NCBI RefSeq assembly: GCF_001613505.1
Contig: NZ_BDCM01000017.1
Span: 62,001-126,000 of the forward strand
DNA from: Nocardia mikamii NBRC 108933
GTDB lineage: Bacteria; Actinomycetota; Actinomycetes; Mycobacteriales; Mycobacteriaceae
DNA: 64,000 bases
Reading direction: 5' to 3'
Position numbers and translations under genes: made by a program. Shown piece by piece: positions 50,299 through 59,148 of the stretch; within the stretch, counting starts at the first letter, position 1; each line of letters opens with the position of its first letter. Under the pieces are notes generated by a model. That model searched no databases and was not told the origin of the DNA. It saw only the letters and a list, made by a program, of their open reading frames with translations.

Positions 50299-51995
50299 CG
50301 GGCACCCGCGGCTGTCGGCTGGTTCAGCTCGGCGGCGACCCGCATCCGCAGCAGGTGCTTCTGGATCTTTCCGGTCGCGGTCATCGGCAGCTCGTCGATG
50401 GCGATGACCCGTTCGGGCGTCTTCTGAATGGCGACGCCACGATCGGTGAGATAGGTGCGCAACTGCTCGACGGTCGGCGGGGTGTGCCCTTCCTTGGTGA
50501 CCACATAGCAACACACCTTCTCACCCAGCTTCTCATCCGGCATCCCCACCACGGCGAGCGCGAGCAGATCGGGGTGGTCGGCCAGCTTGTCCTCGACCTC
50601 GCGGACACTGATGTTCATGCCGCCGCGAATCACGATGTCCTTGGTACGGCCGGTAACTCGCACATAGCCTTGTTCGTCCATCACCCCGAGATCGCCGGAA
50701 CGCGAGAACCCGTCGGGAGTGAACAGCTCAGCTGTCTCCTCCGGGCGATTGAGGTACTCGATCATGTGTTCCGGACCGCGATAGGCGATATCACCCTCGG
50801 CTCCGCGCGGCAGCTCGTTCCCGTCGGGACCGACGATGCGAACCTCCGAGCCGGGCAGCGCGGTGCCGTCGGAGGTGATGGCCCGCTGCGGATCTCCATT
50901 GATGCGGCACGTCGTCGTCGACAGGTTCTCGCTGCGACCGTACAGCGAGAGCACATTCGTACTCGGCAGCTTGGCCTTGGCGTTCTCGACGACCGCCGCC
51001 GGGATCGGCGAACCGGCGCATACCCACACCCGCAGCGACGACAGGTCGAACTCCGGGTGTTCCTCGGCTGCCGCGACCAGGGTCTGCAGGAAAGTGGTCG
51101 CGGTGACCGCCGCTGTGCAGCCGAACTTCTCGATCTCGGCCAGGCCCCGTTCCGGATTCCACTCCGCCATCAGGTGCGAGGACGCACCCGCGACCAGTGG
51201 GATCAGCACACTGGTCACCAGACCGGTCGTGTGAGTGATCGGTGAGGGCCCGAACTGCACATCCGCCTCGGTGTGCCCGAACGCCACACACAGGGCGCGC
51301 GCGCCGGAGGCGTAGGTGTTGAAGGTGTGCAAGCAGCCTTTCGGGCGCGAGGTCGTGCCCGAGGTGTAGACGATGAGGAACGGATCGTCCGGGTGCACGC
51401 GCAGATCGAGGGCCGCGTCGACGCTCGCGCAATCATCAGCGGCGATCAGGTCCTCGAGCACCGTGATTCCGCGTTCGGCCAGCGCGTCGCGCGCGTCCTC
51501 GGGGGCGCGCACGGCGACGATCGACTCGAGGGTGTCGGAATCCTTGCGGATCTCCTCGAACATCGACAGATAGTCGAACCCTTTGAACTGCGCCGGTGCG
51601 ATCGCCATCCGGATCGAGGCGTCCGACACCACATGCGACACCTCGTCCTTGCGGTAGATCGGCATGATCGGCACCATCACCGCACCGATCCGCGCGAGCG
51701 CCGCCGCGACCAGCACGAAGGCGGCCCAGTTCGGAAGTTGAACCGCCACACGGTCGCCCGTGCGGACACCCCGGCGGCGCAGGCCCAGCGCCAGGCGCTG
51801 CGAGGTGTCGTAGAGCTCGGCGAAGGTGAGGGCGTATGTGCCGTCGGTGATGAACACCTTGTCCGGATTCGCCTCGGCGCGTGAGCGCAGCAACTCGGTG
51901 AAGTTGACGTCGGCCCACTGCCCGGTCGCGTAGAACTCCTCGATCTGCGCCTGGGTGTATCGGCCGAGATTCCGCTCGCTCGTCATGGTGTCCAT
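50295..51995 (-). CDS. Acyl-CoA ligase (AliA-like, alicyclic/aromatic acid type)
   Basis: The protein is 566 aa. It has FLIVYTSGTTSRPKGCLHTF, YGRSENLSTTTC, RSGDLGVMDEQGYVRVTGR, KDIVIRGGMNISVREVE, and C-terminal MTATGKIQKH with the catalytic Lys. The short MPIYR and NISVREVE motifs are typical of cyclohexanecarboxylate- or cholate-CoA ligases. It is the best candidate for activating the ring carboxylic acid made by the P450-dehydrogenase cassette. A second ATG at 51986 is better placed relative to AGAGG. A FadR-like site lies about 40 bp upstream. Confidence 0.87.
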   Translation of the reverse strand: MDTMTSERNLGRYTQAQIEEFYATGQWADVNFTELLRSRAEANPDKVFITDGTYALTFAELYDTSQRLALGLRRRGVRTGDRVAVQLPNWAAFVLVAAALARIGAVMVPIMPIYRKDEVSHVVSDASIRMAIAPAQFKGFDYLSMFEEIRKDSDTLESIVAVRAPEDARDALAERGITVLEDLIAADDCASVDAALDLRVHPDDPFLIVYTSGTTSRPKGCLHTFNTYASGARALCVAFGHTEADVQFGPSPITHTTGLVTSVLIPLVAGASSHLMAEWNPERGLAEIEKFGCTAAVTATTFLQTLVAAAEEHPEFDLSSLRVWVCAGSPIPAAVVENAKAKLPSTNVLSLYGRSENLSTTTCRINGDPQRAITSDGTALPGSEVRIVGPDGNELPRGAEGDIAYRGPEHMIEYLNRPEETAELFTPDGFSRSGDLGVMDEQGYVRVTGRTKDIVIRGGMNISVREVEDKLADHPDLLALAVVGMPDEKLGEKVCCYVVTKEGHTPPTVEQLRTYLTDRGVAIQKTPERVIAIDELPMTATGKIQKHLLRMRVAAELNQPTAAGAR

Positions 51996-52033
51996 CCTCT
52001 ATCGGTATGTCCCGCGCTTCGTCCAAAGGTTAG

Positions 52034-52048
52034 AATGGTTGGACCGAA
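52034..52048. promoter_or_regulatory. FadR-type operator upstream of the AliA-like ligase
   Basis: AATGGTTGGACCGAA matches the island-2 consensus at all core positions (GGT, ACC). It lies 39-48 bp before the two possible ligase starts. Confidence 0.65.
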
Positions 52049-52183
52049 TAGCGCAAGCATTTGTCATAATGAAGGTCTCGAATGAAGGACTGTTTTCGCT
52101 GCACAGCGCAGGTATGCAATCGAAGAAATAGGCAAAACGGTCACAGCGGCGCTCCGCGCCCAGCCATGGAACGCATGATGATG

Positions 52184-52222
52184 CCGATCACACCGGGGTC
52201 CGCTGCCGCGGTGTGATCGGCT
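52184..52222 (-). terminator. Terminator after the CitE-like lyase gene
   Basis: A perfect 13-bp inverted repeat (GCCGATCACACCG at 52184-52196, complement at 52210-52222) with a 13-nt loop lies about 80 bp downstream of the minus-strand lyase stop. Confidence 0.65.
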
Positions 52223-52300
52223 CGCATGTTCGCTGCCGGCAAGACGGTGAAACGGCGGCAGCGGTGGGGCGGAGGACATGCCGCCGGCGACCGACCGGGC

Positions 52301-53191
52301 TCAGGATTCTCGGGTGTGGCCCGCCAGAGCGAGCACTCGCTCGGCCTGCTTCAGATGCGGCAGATCGAGCATCTTTCCGTCCAGCGCAACGGTCCCCACA
52401 TCCTCGGCGAACGCGTCCACGACCCGCCGGGCGTGGTTCACCTCGTCGCTCGTCGGAGTGAACGCGGCATTCATGGCGTCGACCTGGCCCGGATGGATCG
52501 CGATCCTGCCACTGAATCCTTCGGCGCGGGCGCGACGGCACGATTCCGCGAGCCCCTGGGTGTCGCGGATGTCCACATACAGCGTCTCGACGGCCTCGAC
52601 ATCGGCCGCCCGCGCGGCCATCAACGCCAGCGAACGCACGATTCGATAGGTGACCGCCCACTCCCCGGTCGGCTCGAGATTCGTGGAGGCGCCCAACGCC
52701 GCGCTCAAATCCTCTGCACCCCAAGTCAATCCGTACAACCGCGCGATCCCGGCGTCGGCGAAATCGCCCAGCCGGAACGGCGCGCGGGCCGTCTCGGTGG
52801 CCACCGGCAGCAGCCGGATACTGCCCGCCGGAAGTCCGTGGGCGCACTCGAGCACCTCGAGGTAGTGATGGACGCGTACGACGTCGGCGGGTCCGTCGAT
52901 CTTCGGAATCATGATCCCGGCAGGCCCCGCGGCGACGACCGCGGCCAGATCCGCCAGCGCATGCTCGGTTCCGAGCGGATTCATCCGCACCCATAGTTGC
53001 GGCCCGTGTGCGGAGCCGGATTCGGCGCTGAGGAATTCCGCGACCAGCTGCCGGGCCATCGGTTTCCGGCTCGCGCTGACGGCGTCTTCGAGGTCCAAAA
53101 TCACCGCATCGGCCGGCGAATCGGCGATCTTGCCCATCTTTCGCTCGCTGTCGCCGGGGACGAACAGGAACGATCGGATCGGCGCGTTCAC
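52301..53191 (-). CDS. HpcH/HpaI-family CoA-ester lyase (CitE-like)
   Basis: The protein is 296 aa with a GTG start overlapping the MaoC stop (GTGA). It has FLFVPGDSERKMGKI, DAVILDLEDAVSASRK, LWVRMNPLGTEH, PKIDGPADV and GFSGRIAIHPGQVD. These are the CitE signature with metal-binding acidic residues. Family members cleave citramalyl-, malyl- or 3-hydroxy-3-methylglutaryl-like CoA esters by retro-Claisen/aldol chemistry. Here it probably cleaves a branched 3-hydroxyacyl-CoA left after ring opening. It is coupled to a MaoC hydratase that could make that hydroxyacyl-CoA. Confidence 0.86.
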   Translation of the reverse strand: MNAPIRSFLFVPGDSERKMGKIADSPADAVILDLEDAVSASRKPMARQLVAEFLSAESGSAHGPQLWVRMNPLGTEHALADLAAVVAAGPAGIMIPKIDGPADVVRVHHYLEVLECAHGLPAGSIRLLPVATETARAPFRLGDFADAGIARLYGLTWGAEDLSAALGASTNLEPTGEWAVTYRIVRSLALMAARAADVEAVETLYVDIRDTQGLAESCRRARAEGFSGRIAIHPGQVDAMNAAFTPTSDEVNHARRVVDAFAEDVGTVALDGKMLDLPHLKQAERVLALAGHTRES

Positions 53192-53640
53192 TGCGGCTTC
53201 CTCCGTTGCAGACCCGATCGCTTACACGAAGCGACCAGTTCGTCGCGCTGGTTGAACGCTTGATGCAAGAACACGACGATTCCCTGATCCGGTCGCGACT
53301 TGGAGTCGCGCAGTTCCAGGACTTCCGTCACCACGTGCAGGGTGTCGCCGTGGAATACCGGCTTGGGAAAGCGCACCTCGTCCCAGCCCAGATTGGCGAC
53401 CGCCGTCCCCAGCGTGGTGTCGCCGACCGAGATCCCGACCATCAGCCCCAGCGTGAACGCGCTGTTCACGATCCGCTGACCGAACTGCGTCCCCTGCATG
53501 TACTCCTCGTCGAGGTGCAGCAGCGCCGGATTGTGCGTCATCGCCGTGAACAACACGTTGTCCGTCTCGGTGACCGTGCGCCGAATCGCATGCTCGAACC
53601 TCTGCCCCACCGACAACTCGTCGAACCACACACCAGCCAC
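53188..53640 (-). CDS. MaoC-like hydratase (mesaconyl-CoA-hydratase-like)
   Basis: The protein is about 150 aa from the GTG at 53640, which has GGAGG 8 nt upstream; an ATG at 53655 is possible, and the longer open frame is not coding. The hotdog core includes RTVTETDNVLFTAMTHNPALLHLDEEY, FGQRIVNSAFTLGLMVGISV and GWDEVRFPKPVFHGDTL. The pairing with a CitE-like lyase parallels mesaconyl-CoA hydratase plus citramalyl/methylmalyl-CoA lyase. This suggests hydration of a branched enoyl-CoA followed by cleavage. Confidence 0.85.
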   Translation of the reverse strand: MAGVWFDELSVGQRFEHAIRRTVTETDNVLFTAMTHNPALLHLDEEYMQGTQFGQRIVNSAFTLGLMVGISVGDTTLGTAVANLGWDEVRFPKPVFHGDTLHVVTEVLELRDSKSRPDQGIVVFLHQAFNQRDELVASCKRSGLQRRKPQ

Positions 53641-53671
53641 GTTGCCTACCTCCATATCGCCGTAACTGTTA

Positions 53672-53686
53672 TATGGTACGACCAAA
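53672..53686. promoter_or_regulatory. FadR-type operator upstream of the MaoC/CitE operon
   Basis: TATGGTACGACCAAA carries the exact TGGTACGACCA core. It lies 32 bp before the preferred MaoC start. Confidence 0.75.
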
Positions 53687-53794
53687 TTATTGGAAGGGTC
53701 AATGCCCCGCGTTCCAGCACTCGAGCAGAGGGTCGAAGACCGACCGAATCTCGGAGTCGACGCTGCCCACATTGGATCAACCGCCATATTTGGA

Positions 53795-53814
53795 CATACC
53801 ATATACATGGTATG
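53795..53814. promoter_or_regulatory. Palindrome upstream of the LuxR-type genes
   Basis: CATACCAT and ATGGTATG form a perfect 8-bp inverted repeat separated by ATAC. It ends 77 bp before the first LuxR start. It may be an autoregulatory site for a LuxR or another GntR-type contact. Confidence 0.5.
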
Positions 53815-53891
53815 GTGTGCCTTGGGTCACACGGCGTCGTCGTCGACGAACACCGCCGCACGTCGGTGATCTCATTGCGCAAGGAGTGACA

Positions 53892-55040
53892 GTGACTGTG
53901 CAGTCAGCAACGACGCGGACTCGCCCGGGAAGCGACGCCCATGTCGCCGAACAAGCCTTCACGCGACTGCTGGAATTGATCGGTCCGGATCCCGAGTTGC
54001 TGCGGTTGCAGGACTTCAATCCGAGCCTGTCGCTGGTGCGCGACTACGCCAGCCGTGCGCTGCGCATCGGCTTGCCCGCCCCCGAGGTGACCGCCGAGGT
54101 CGCGACGATCCTGATGACGGTCGACAAGGCCATACGGGCGGACATCGCCCGCCGCATTCACGTGCACAGCAAGCAGTTCGGCGGCCTGACTCGCGTGGTG
54201 CGGGCGATCGACAGTGCTCGCGATGCGTCGCTGTCGAGCGTGCTGACCAGCGAGTTGTGCACCGCCTTGGGCTACGGCAAGGCGATGTACTCGGTGGTCT
54301 CGGGGTCGCATTGGTCACCGGTATCGGTCTCGGTGAATCCGGAACTGGGTCATGACTACGATCCGCTGGTCGCCGCGGTCGACGGCCGGTCGATCCCCTT
54401 GCGCGATGCGCCACGGGAGGCGGAGCTGGTCCGGCGCCGTCGCTCGTATGCGGTGGGGCCCGCCGAGGTCAACCGGCACACGTATCGGCCGCTGCTGGAC
54501 CTGAGCCGCCCGGCGGGCTATCTCGCGGTACCGATCGTCGTCGCGAATCGAGCGGTCGCGATCGTCCATGTCGACCGTCACGACAATGACCTGAACGAGG
54601 CGGATTTCCATCTGATCACCACCTTGGCGCAGGCGTGTGCGCTGTCGGCCGAATCGGCGCAATTGCATGCGTCGATCACCGAACAGAATCGCCGCACCAC
54701 GGAGGATTTGAACAAACTTCAGCGCGCGCTGCGCGAGCTAGAGGACACGAAGGTCGCGTTCGACGACCTCGAGGGCAAGCCTGTCGCGCATTCGACGGAA
54801 CTCGAATTTGCCACGCGCGCAACACGTTACCCCACAGCGCTCACTGCCCGTGAGCGCGATGTGCTGGCACTGATCGCCAGTGGCGCCACCAACGGCGCGA
54901 TTTCGCGACAATTGTGCATTTCCGACGGCACCGTGAAATCGCATGTGCAACGCATCTTCAAAAAGATCGGCGTCAGCACCAGAGCCGAAGCCGCCGCCCT
55001 CTACGCCGGCCACCGGTCGCCGCCAGGACTTTCGGCATGA
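53892..55040 (+). CDS. LuxR-family regulator with GAF-like domain (1)
   Basis: The protein is 382 aa from the GTG at 53892, preceded by AAGGAG 5 nt upstream; the longer open frame runs through the promoter. The central region (about 170-300) is GAF-like (AGYLAVPIVVANRAVAIVHVD), followed by a short coiled segment and a C-terminal LuxR HTH (LTARERDVLALIASGATN, then CISDGTVKSHVQRIFKKIGV). It lacks a receiver domain. It is coupled by ATGA to a second regulator. The position beside ferredoxin and P450 genes suggests control of that block. Confidence 0.88.
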   Translation: MTVQSATTRTRPGSDAHVAEQAFTRLLELIGPDPELLRLQDFNPSLSLVRDYASRALRIGLPAPEVTAEVATILMTVDKAIRADIARRIHVHSKQFGGLTRVVRAIDSARDASLSSVLTSELCTALGYGKAMYSVVSGSHWSPVSVSVNPELGHDYDPLVAAVDGRSIPLRDAPREAELVRRRRSYAVGPAEVNRHTYRPLLDLSRPAGYLAVPIVVANRAVAIVHVDRHDNDLNEADFHLITTLAQACALSAESAQLHASITEQNRRTTEDLNKLQRALRELEDTKVAFDDLEGKPVAHSTELEFATRATRYPTALTARERDVLALIASGATNGAISRQLCISDGTVKSHVQRIFKKIGVSTRAEAAALYAGHRSPPGLSA

Positions 55041-56020
55041 GCGGATCCGGGCCGCAGGAGGCGGCGGAGCGTGACCCCGCAGGCCGGGACGCGCAGGATG
55101 TCGAGCCGACCGCCGACGCACTCATCGCCGCGATGAGAACGGCGTCAGGCCCTCGCTTGACCGAACTCGGTAGCCAACTCGCCGAGCGCCTCGAACGAGA
55201 ACAAGCGTTGCGCGACAACGAGATCGACGAGCTTCGCCGCGCGGCTCAGCGCCTCGACCGGGCGGTCGCGGACCTTACCGATGCCTCGTCGGGCACCGTA
55301 CTACTTCGACGTGCATGCGCGGCATTGGCGGATATCTGCTCCGCCGAGCGGGTGCTGGCCTCCAGTATTGAGGCCGATCGAGCCGTGCCGGTCGCGACGT
55401 ACGAGTCCGGTGACGCGGCGGCGATCCCGGCGGACTACCCGCTGCTTCCCGGATCGGCGGAGTCGCGCGTCGTCACTGGCGGGGGCGCACCGCTGACCGG
55501 CCGGCCGGTGGCGGCGCTGAGGCATCTGTTCCCCCAGGACTGCACGATCATGGCAGTCACCGTCGGCGACACGCCCGCTCTGATCGTTCATGTGGCGGGA
55601 ACATTCGATGCGGCACAGCATGATTCGACCACGCTGTTGCTGGAGGTGCTCGGCGGATGCCTGCGACGGCTGGGCCTGGCCGCGCGCAGAACCCGGCAGC
55701 TCGAGCTCCTTCGATCGAGTGTTGTCGCACGCGAGGGTCACACCGATGTCCCGGCGGGGCAGGCGGTACGAGAGTCCACACCGCCCGCTCCCTCATGGAT
55801 GGAACCGTTGACCGAACGGGAGAGCGAAGTATTGCGACTGATACTCACGGGCTCGTCCAATACCGCGATCGCCAACGAATTGGTCATCACCGTCGATACA
55901 GTGAAATCGCATGTCAAACGGATACTGCGAAAGTTGGGGGCGACCAACCGCAGTGTATTGATCGCCCGCCATTCCGCTGGATCTCTCACGAACCATTCGA
56001 TTGCGCCACCGTCACGGTGA
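55037..56020 (+). CDS. LuxR-family regulator with GAF-like domain (2)
   Basis: The protein is 327 aa; its ATG overlaps the stop of regulator 1. An N-terminal coiled-coil-like helix (LAERLEREQALRDNEIDELRRAAQRLD) precedes a GAF-like domain and a C-terminal LuxR HTH (LTERESEVLRLILTGSSN, then VITVDTVKSHVKRILRKLGA). The shared architecture suggests duplication and heteromer formation. Its 3' end overlaps the ferredoxin gene on the other strand by 35 bp. Confidence 0.87.
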   Translation: MSGSGPQEAAERDPAGRDAQDVEPTADALIAAMRTASGPRLTELGSQLAERLEREQALRDNEIDELRRAAQRLDRAVADLTDASSGTVLLRRACAALADICSAERVLASSIEADRAVPVATYESGDAAAIPADYPLLPGSAESRVVTGGGAPLTGRPVAALRHLFPQDCTIMAVTVGDTPALIVHVAGTFDAAQHDSTTLLLEVLGGCLRRLGLAARRTRQLELLRSSVVAREGHTDVPAGQAVRESTPPAPSWMEPLTERESEVLRLILTGSSNTAIANELVITVDTVKSHVKRILRKLGATNRSVLIARHSAGSLTNHSIAPPSR

Positions 56021-56309
56021 TCGGCTCCATCTCCGCATTCAGCACCAGCTGACAGGCCAGCCGGGAGCAACTGCGCGCCCCGTCGAGGAATTCGAGCAGA
56101 TCCTGCTCCTCCATGGACGGCTCGCCGAACGCCGCGGCGGACTCATCCTCCACATATACATGGCAGGTGGCGCACGAACAGCTTCCGCCGCATTCGGCGA
56201 CGATGCCCGGCAGGTTGTTTCGCACGGAGCCGTCCATCACCGTCTGGCCGGCGGGAACGTCGACCGAATGGGCCGTGCCGTCGGGCAGTCGATAGACAAC
56301 GGTGGGCAT
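55986..56309 (-). CDS. 2Fe-2S ferredoxin (putidaredoxin/terpredoxin type)
   Basis: The protein is 107 aa. Cluster ligands are C40, C46, C49 and C86, the C-x5-C-x2-C pattern of vertebrate/putidaredoxin-type ferredoxins; C44 and C81 are extra. It would carry electrons from the FAD reductase (57857) to the P450 (56535). It is divergent from the P450 gene with a 225-bp shared promoter region. Confidence 0.92.
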   Translation of the reverse strand: MPTVVYRLPDGTAHSVDVPAGQTVMDGSVRNNLPGIVAECGGSCSCATCHVYVEDESAAAFGEPSMEEQDLLEFLDGARSCSRLACQLVLNAEMEPITVTVAQSNGS

Positions 56310-56534
56310 GGGGTCCTCCTCCGAAAGGTGAAACGCTGCTTACCAGCGATTCCAGTCTGCGAAGCGCGAAGGTGGGCAGACATCCCCACGACGGTCGATC
56401 AACATCGGCCATCGGGGTGATTCCCGCGCCGCAAATCCCCCTTTCTGCCGACACTGTTCCGGCATCGGTGTGATGTGACTCACCTGTCCCGCTGCCACGC
56501 TGGGTACCACTTCCCGATCGAGCGAGGAGAGACA

Positions 56535-57857
56535 ATGAGCACCACGGAGCAGGCCACCGAGTTGATCCCGGAGACCATCGCCCGGCAGATCGTGCTTCCC
56601 GAGGGCCACCGTGACAACGACGCGCTGTTCGAGGCCTACCGCTGGCTGCGGGAGAACAATCCGCTCGGCCGCGCGGTCGTCGAGGGCTACGACCCGCTGT
56701 GGCTTGTCAGCAAGCACGCCGACCTCATGGAGATCGAACGCCAGCCCGACATCTTCACCAGCGCGGGCGGCGAGGACAAGGGGTCGGTCAATCCGATCCT
56801 GGCCAATCAGGCCGGCGACGCGTTCACCAAGAGCATCAACAACGGCAGTCTGCGGATCCTGGAAACCCTCACCTACCTCGATCCGCCGGAGCACACCGAG
56901 ATCAAAGATATTGCGCTGGACTGGTTTCGGCCGCAGAACCTGGCGCAGTGGGAATCGGTGATCCGTGAGCTGGCCAAGTCCGCGGTGGCGCGGCTGCTCG
57001 AGACCGACGGGCGTATCGACTTCGTCAAGGACTTCGCGCTGCAGTATCCGCTGCACGTGATCATGAGCCTGTTCGGCGTGCCGGAAAGCGATGAGCCCAA
57101 GATGATGTCGCTGACTCAGGAATTTTTCGGCACCGCCGATCCGGACGCGGTCCGCACCGATGTCGAACCGCTGAGCCCGGATGCCGCAGCCCGCCAGTGG
57201 GTGGCGACGATTCAGGACTTCTTCGCGTATTTCGAAGCGCTGCTTCAGGATCGGCGCACGAATCTGCGCGACGATCTCGCGACCGTGATCGCATCGGCCC
57301 GCAATGCCGACGGCGAGTACTACAAGAACGAGGTCTACTACGGCTATTTCATCGCCATCGCGACCGCCGGCCACGACACCACCTCCAGCACCCTCGCAGG
57401 CGGTCTGCTCGAGTTGGCCCGTCACCCGGACCAGCTCGAACTCGTCCGCAACGATCTGTCGCTGGTTCCGCACCTGGTCAATGAGTCGCTGCGGTGGGCC
57501 TCGCCGGTGAAGCACTTCATGCGCATGGCGACGCAGAATTACACCCTGCGAGGGCGCGAGATTCACGCCGGTGACCGCTTCATGCTGCTGTATCAGTCCG
57601 GCAACCGGGACGCCGACGCCAACCCGGATCCGGACCGCTTCGACCTGACCCGGCGGCCCAACAGGCACATCGCCTTCGGCTACGGCCCGCACATGTGCAT
57701 CGGGCAGCATCTGGCCAAGCTCGAACTGCGCGTCATGTTCGAAGAGCTACTGCCGCGGGTGAAGTCGATTACTCCGACCGGAGATACGCGGTTCATCCAG
57801 ACCAATTTCGTCGGCGGGCTCAAGAATATGCCCGTGGCGATCGAGTTCGACCGGTAA
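56535..57857 (+). CDS. Cytochrome P450, CYP108 (P450terp)-like
   Basis: The protein is 440 aa from the ATG at 56535, preceded by GAGGAGAG. Oxygen-binding I-helix AGHDTT is at 278-283, ExxR at 317-320 and the haem loop FGYGPHMCIG has Cys388. Long stretches follow the alpha-terpineol hydroxylase CYP108A1: IPETIARQIVLPEGH, EGYDPLWLVSKHADLM, YPLHVIMSLFGVPE and TNFVGGLKN. P450terp hydroxylates the allylic C7 methyl of alpha-terpineol. The following reductase, alcohol and aldehyde dehydrogenase genes match the Pseudomonas terp gene set. Exact substrate is unproven; a p-menthane-type methyl group is the leading idea. Confidence 0.9.
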   Translation: MSTTEQATELIPETIARQIVLPEGHRDNDALFEAYRWLRENNPLGRAVVEGYDPLWLVSKHADLMEIERQPDIFTSAGGEDKGSVNPILANQAGDAFTKSINNGSLRILETLTYLDPPEHTEIKDIALDWFRPQNLAQWESVIRELAKSAVARLLETDGRIDFVKDFALQYPLHVIMSLFGVPESDEPKMMSLTQEFFGTADPDAVRTDVEPLSPDAAARQWVATIQDFFAYFEALLQDRRTNLRDDLATVIASARNADGEYYKNEVYYGYFIAIATAGHDTTSSTLAGGLLELARHPDQLELVRNDLSLVPHLVNESLRWASPVKHFMRMATQNYTLRGREIHAGDRFMLLYQSGNRDADANPDPDRFDLTRRPNRHIAFGYGPHMCIGQHLAKLELRVMFEELLPRVKSITPTGDTRFIQTNFVGGLKNMPVAIEFDR

Positions 57858-59146
57858 TGGCAATGTACACCGATCTTCCGACTCACACCGTGGTGATCGT
57901 CGGAGCGGGACAGGCCGGCGGCACGCTCGCCGGTCTGCTCCGGCAGCAGAAATTCACCGGTCGCGTGGTGATGTACGGAGCCGAGCCGGTCCCGCCGTAT
58001 CATCGGCCGCCGTTGTCGAAGAAGTACGACAGCGACGACTACGTGCAGTGGTTGCGGCCCGAATCGTTCTACGCCGACAACGACATCGAACTTCACCTGG
58101 CCGATCCGGTGGTCGGTATCGATCGCGCGGCACAGACAGTGACCACCCGGTCTGGACGGACCGTCCGCTACGACACCCTGGTACTCGCCACCGGCGCCGG
58201 TCCCCGCACCCTCCCGGTTCCCGGAGCCGATCTCGCCGGCGTGCTCGCGCTGCGGACCCTCGCCGATGCCACCGAGTTGCGGACCGCTGTGCTCGCCGGC
58301 GCGCGCATCGCCATCGTCGGCGCCGGCTATGTCGGTTTGGAGGTGGCCGCAGCCGCCCGAGCACGCGGATGCGAGGTGACCGTGATCGAACGTGAGGACC
58401 GGGTACTGGCGCGCGTGGCGAGCCCTGAATTGTCGCGCATCCTCACCGACAGTCATCTCGCACGCGGTACCCGCATCGTCACCGGCGCCGACGTGCGCGC
58501 AATTCTCGGCCGCGACGGAAGAGTCCGAGGAGTACGGCTCGGCGACGGCACCGACATCGATTGCGACACTGTGGTTATCGGCATCGGCGCGGCTCCCGAG
58601 GACGGTCTCGCCCGCGATGCGGGGCTGGACTGCATGGCGGGCATCGTGGTCGACGCGGCCGCCCGCACCAGCGATCCGAACATTCTGGCCATCGGCGATG
58701 TCACCCATCGGCTGCACGAGGGTCTTGGGGCACTGGTCCGGCTGGAGAGCATTCCGAGCGCCACGGAACAGGCAAGACAGGCCGCCGCCGTGATCACCAG
58801 CGAACCGGTCCCCGCGCACGAGGTGCCGTGGTTCTGGTCGGATCAGTTCGACCTGAAGATGAAGATGGCCGGAGTACCGGCACCGGGCACCACGGCGGTG
58901 CTGCGCGGCGATCCCCGCACCGGTTCCTGCGCACTGTTCCACCTGGACGCCGACGGGCGCGCGCAGTGCGTCGAAACTGTCAACGCCGCAGCCGACTTCA
59001 TGGCCGGAAAGAAGCTCATCGGCACCGGCGCGCAGCTGGATCGTGCCGCTCTGGCCGATTCGACCACCTCCCTGCGTCATGCCGCGCAGGGCAGCGATCA
59101 CACACCGGTCGCCGCGAGCGATCGCGCCGAAACACGAAGGATCTGA
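57857..59146 (+). CDS. NAD(P)H ferredoxin reductase (FAD, putidaredoxin-reductase type)
   Basis: The protein is 429 aa; the ATG shares a base with the P450 stop (TAATG). Two dinucleotide motifs are clear: FAD VVIVGAGQAGGTLA near 12 and NAD IAIVGAGYVGLEVA near 155. DPNILAIGDVTHR and the reductase C-terminal domain (WFWSDQFDLKMKMAG) complete it. It delivers electrons from NADH to the ferredoxin at 55986-56309. Confidence 0.92.
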   Translation: MAMYTDLPTHTVVIVGAGQAGGTLAGLLRQQKFTGRVVMYGAEPVPPYHRPPLSKKYDSDDYVQWLRPESFYADNDIELHLADPVVGIDRAAQTVTTRSGRTVRYDTLVLATGAGPRTLPVPGADLAGVLALRTLADATELRTAVLAGARIAIVGAGYVGLEVAAAARARGCEVTVIEREDRVLARVASPELSRILTDSHLARGTRIVTGADVRAILGRDGRVRGVRLGDGTDIDCDTVVIGIGAAPEDGLARDAGLDCMAGIVVDAAARTSDPNILAIGDVTHRLHEGLGALVRLESIPSATEQARQAAAVITSEPVPAHEVPWFWSDQFDLKMKMAGVPAPGTTAVLRGDPRTGSCALFHLDADGRAQCVETVNAAADFMAGKKLIGTGAQLDRAALADSTTSLRHAAQGSDHTPVAASDRAETRRI

Positions 59147-59148
59147 TC

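Larger units (their letters stand above)
52000..52300. other. Intergenic region with operator and terminator
   Basis: About 300 bp between the ligase start and the CitE-like gene end. It holds the FadR-like site (52034-52048), a lower-GC stretch and the terminator hairpin (52184-52222). No gene is supported. Confidence 0.6.
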
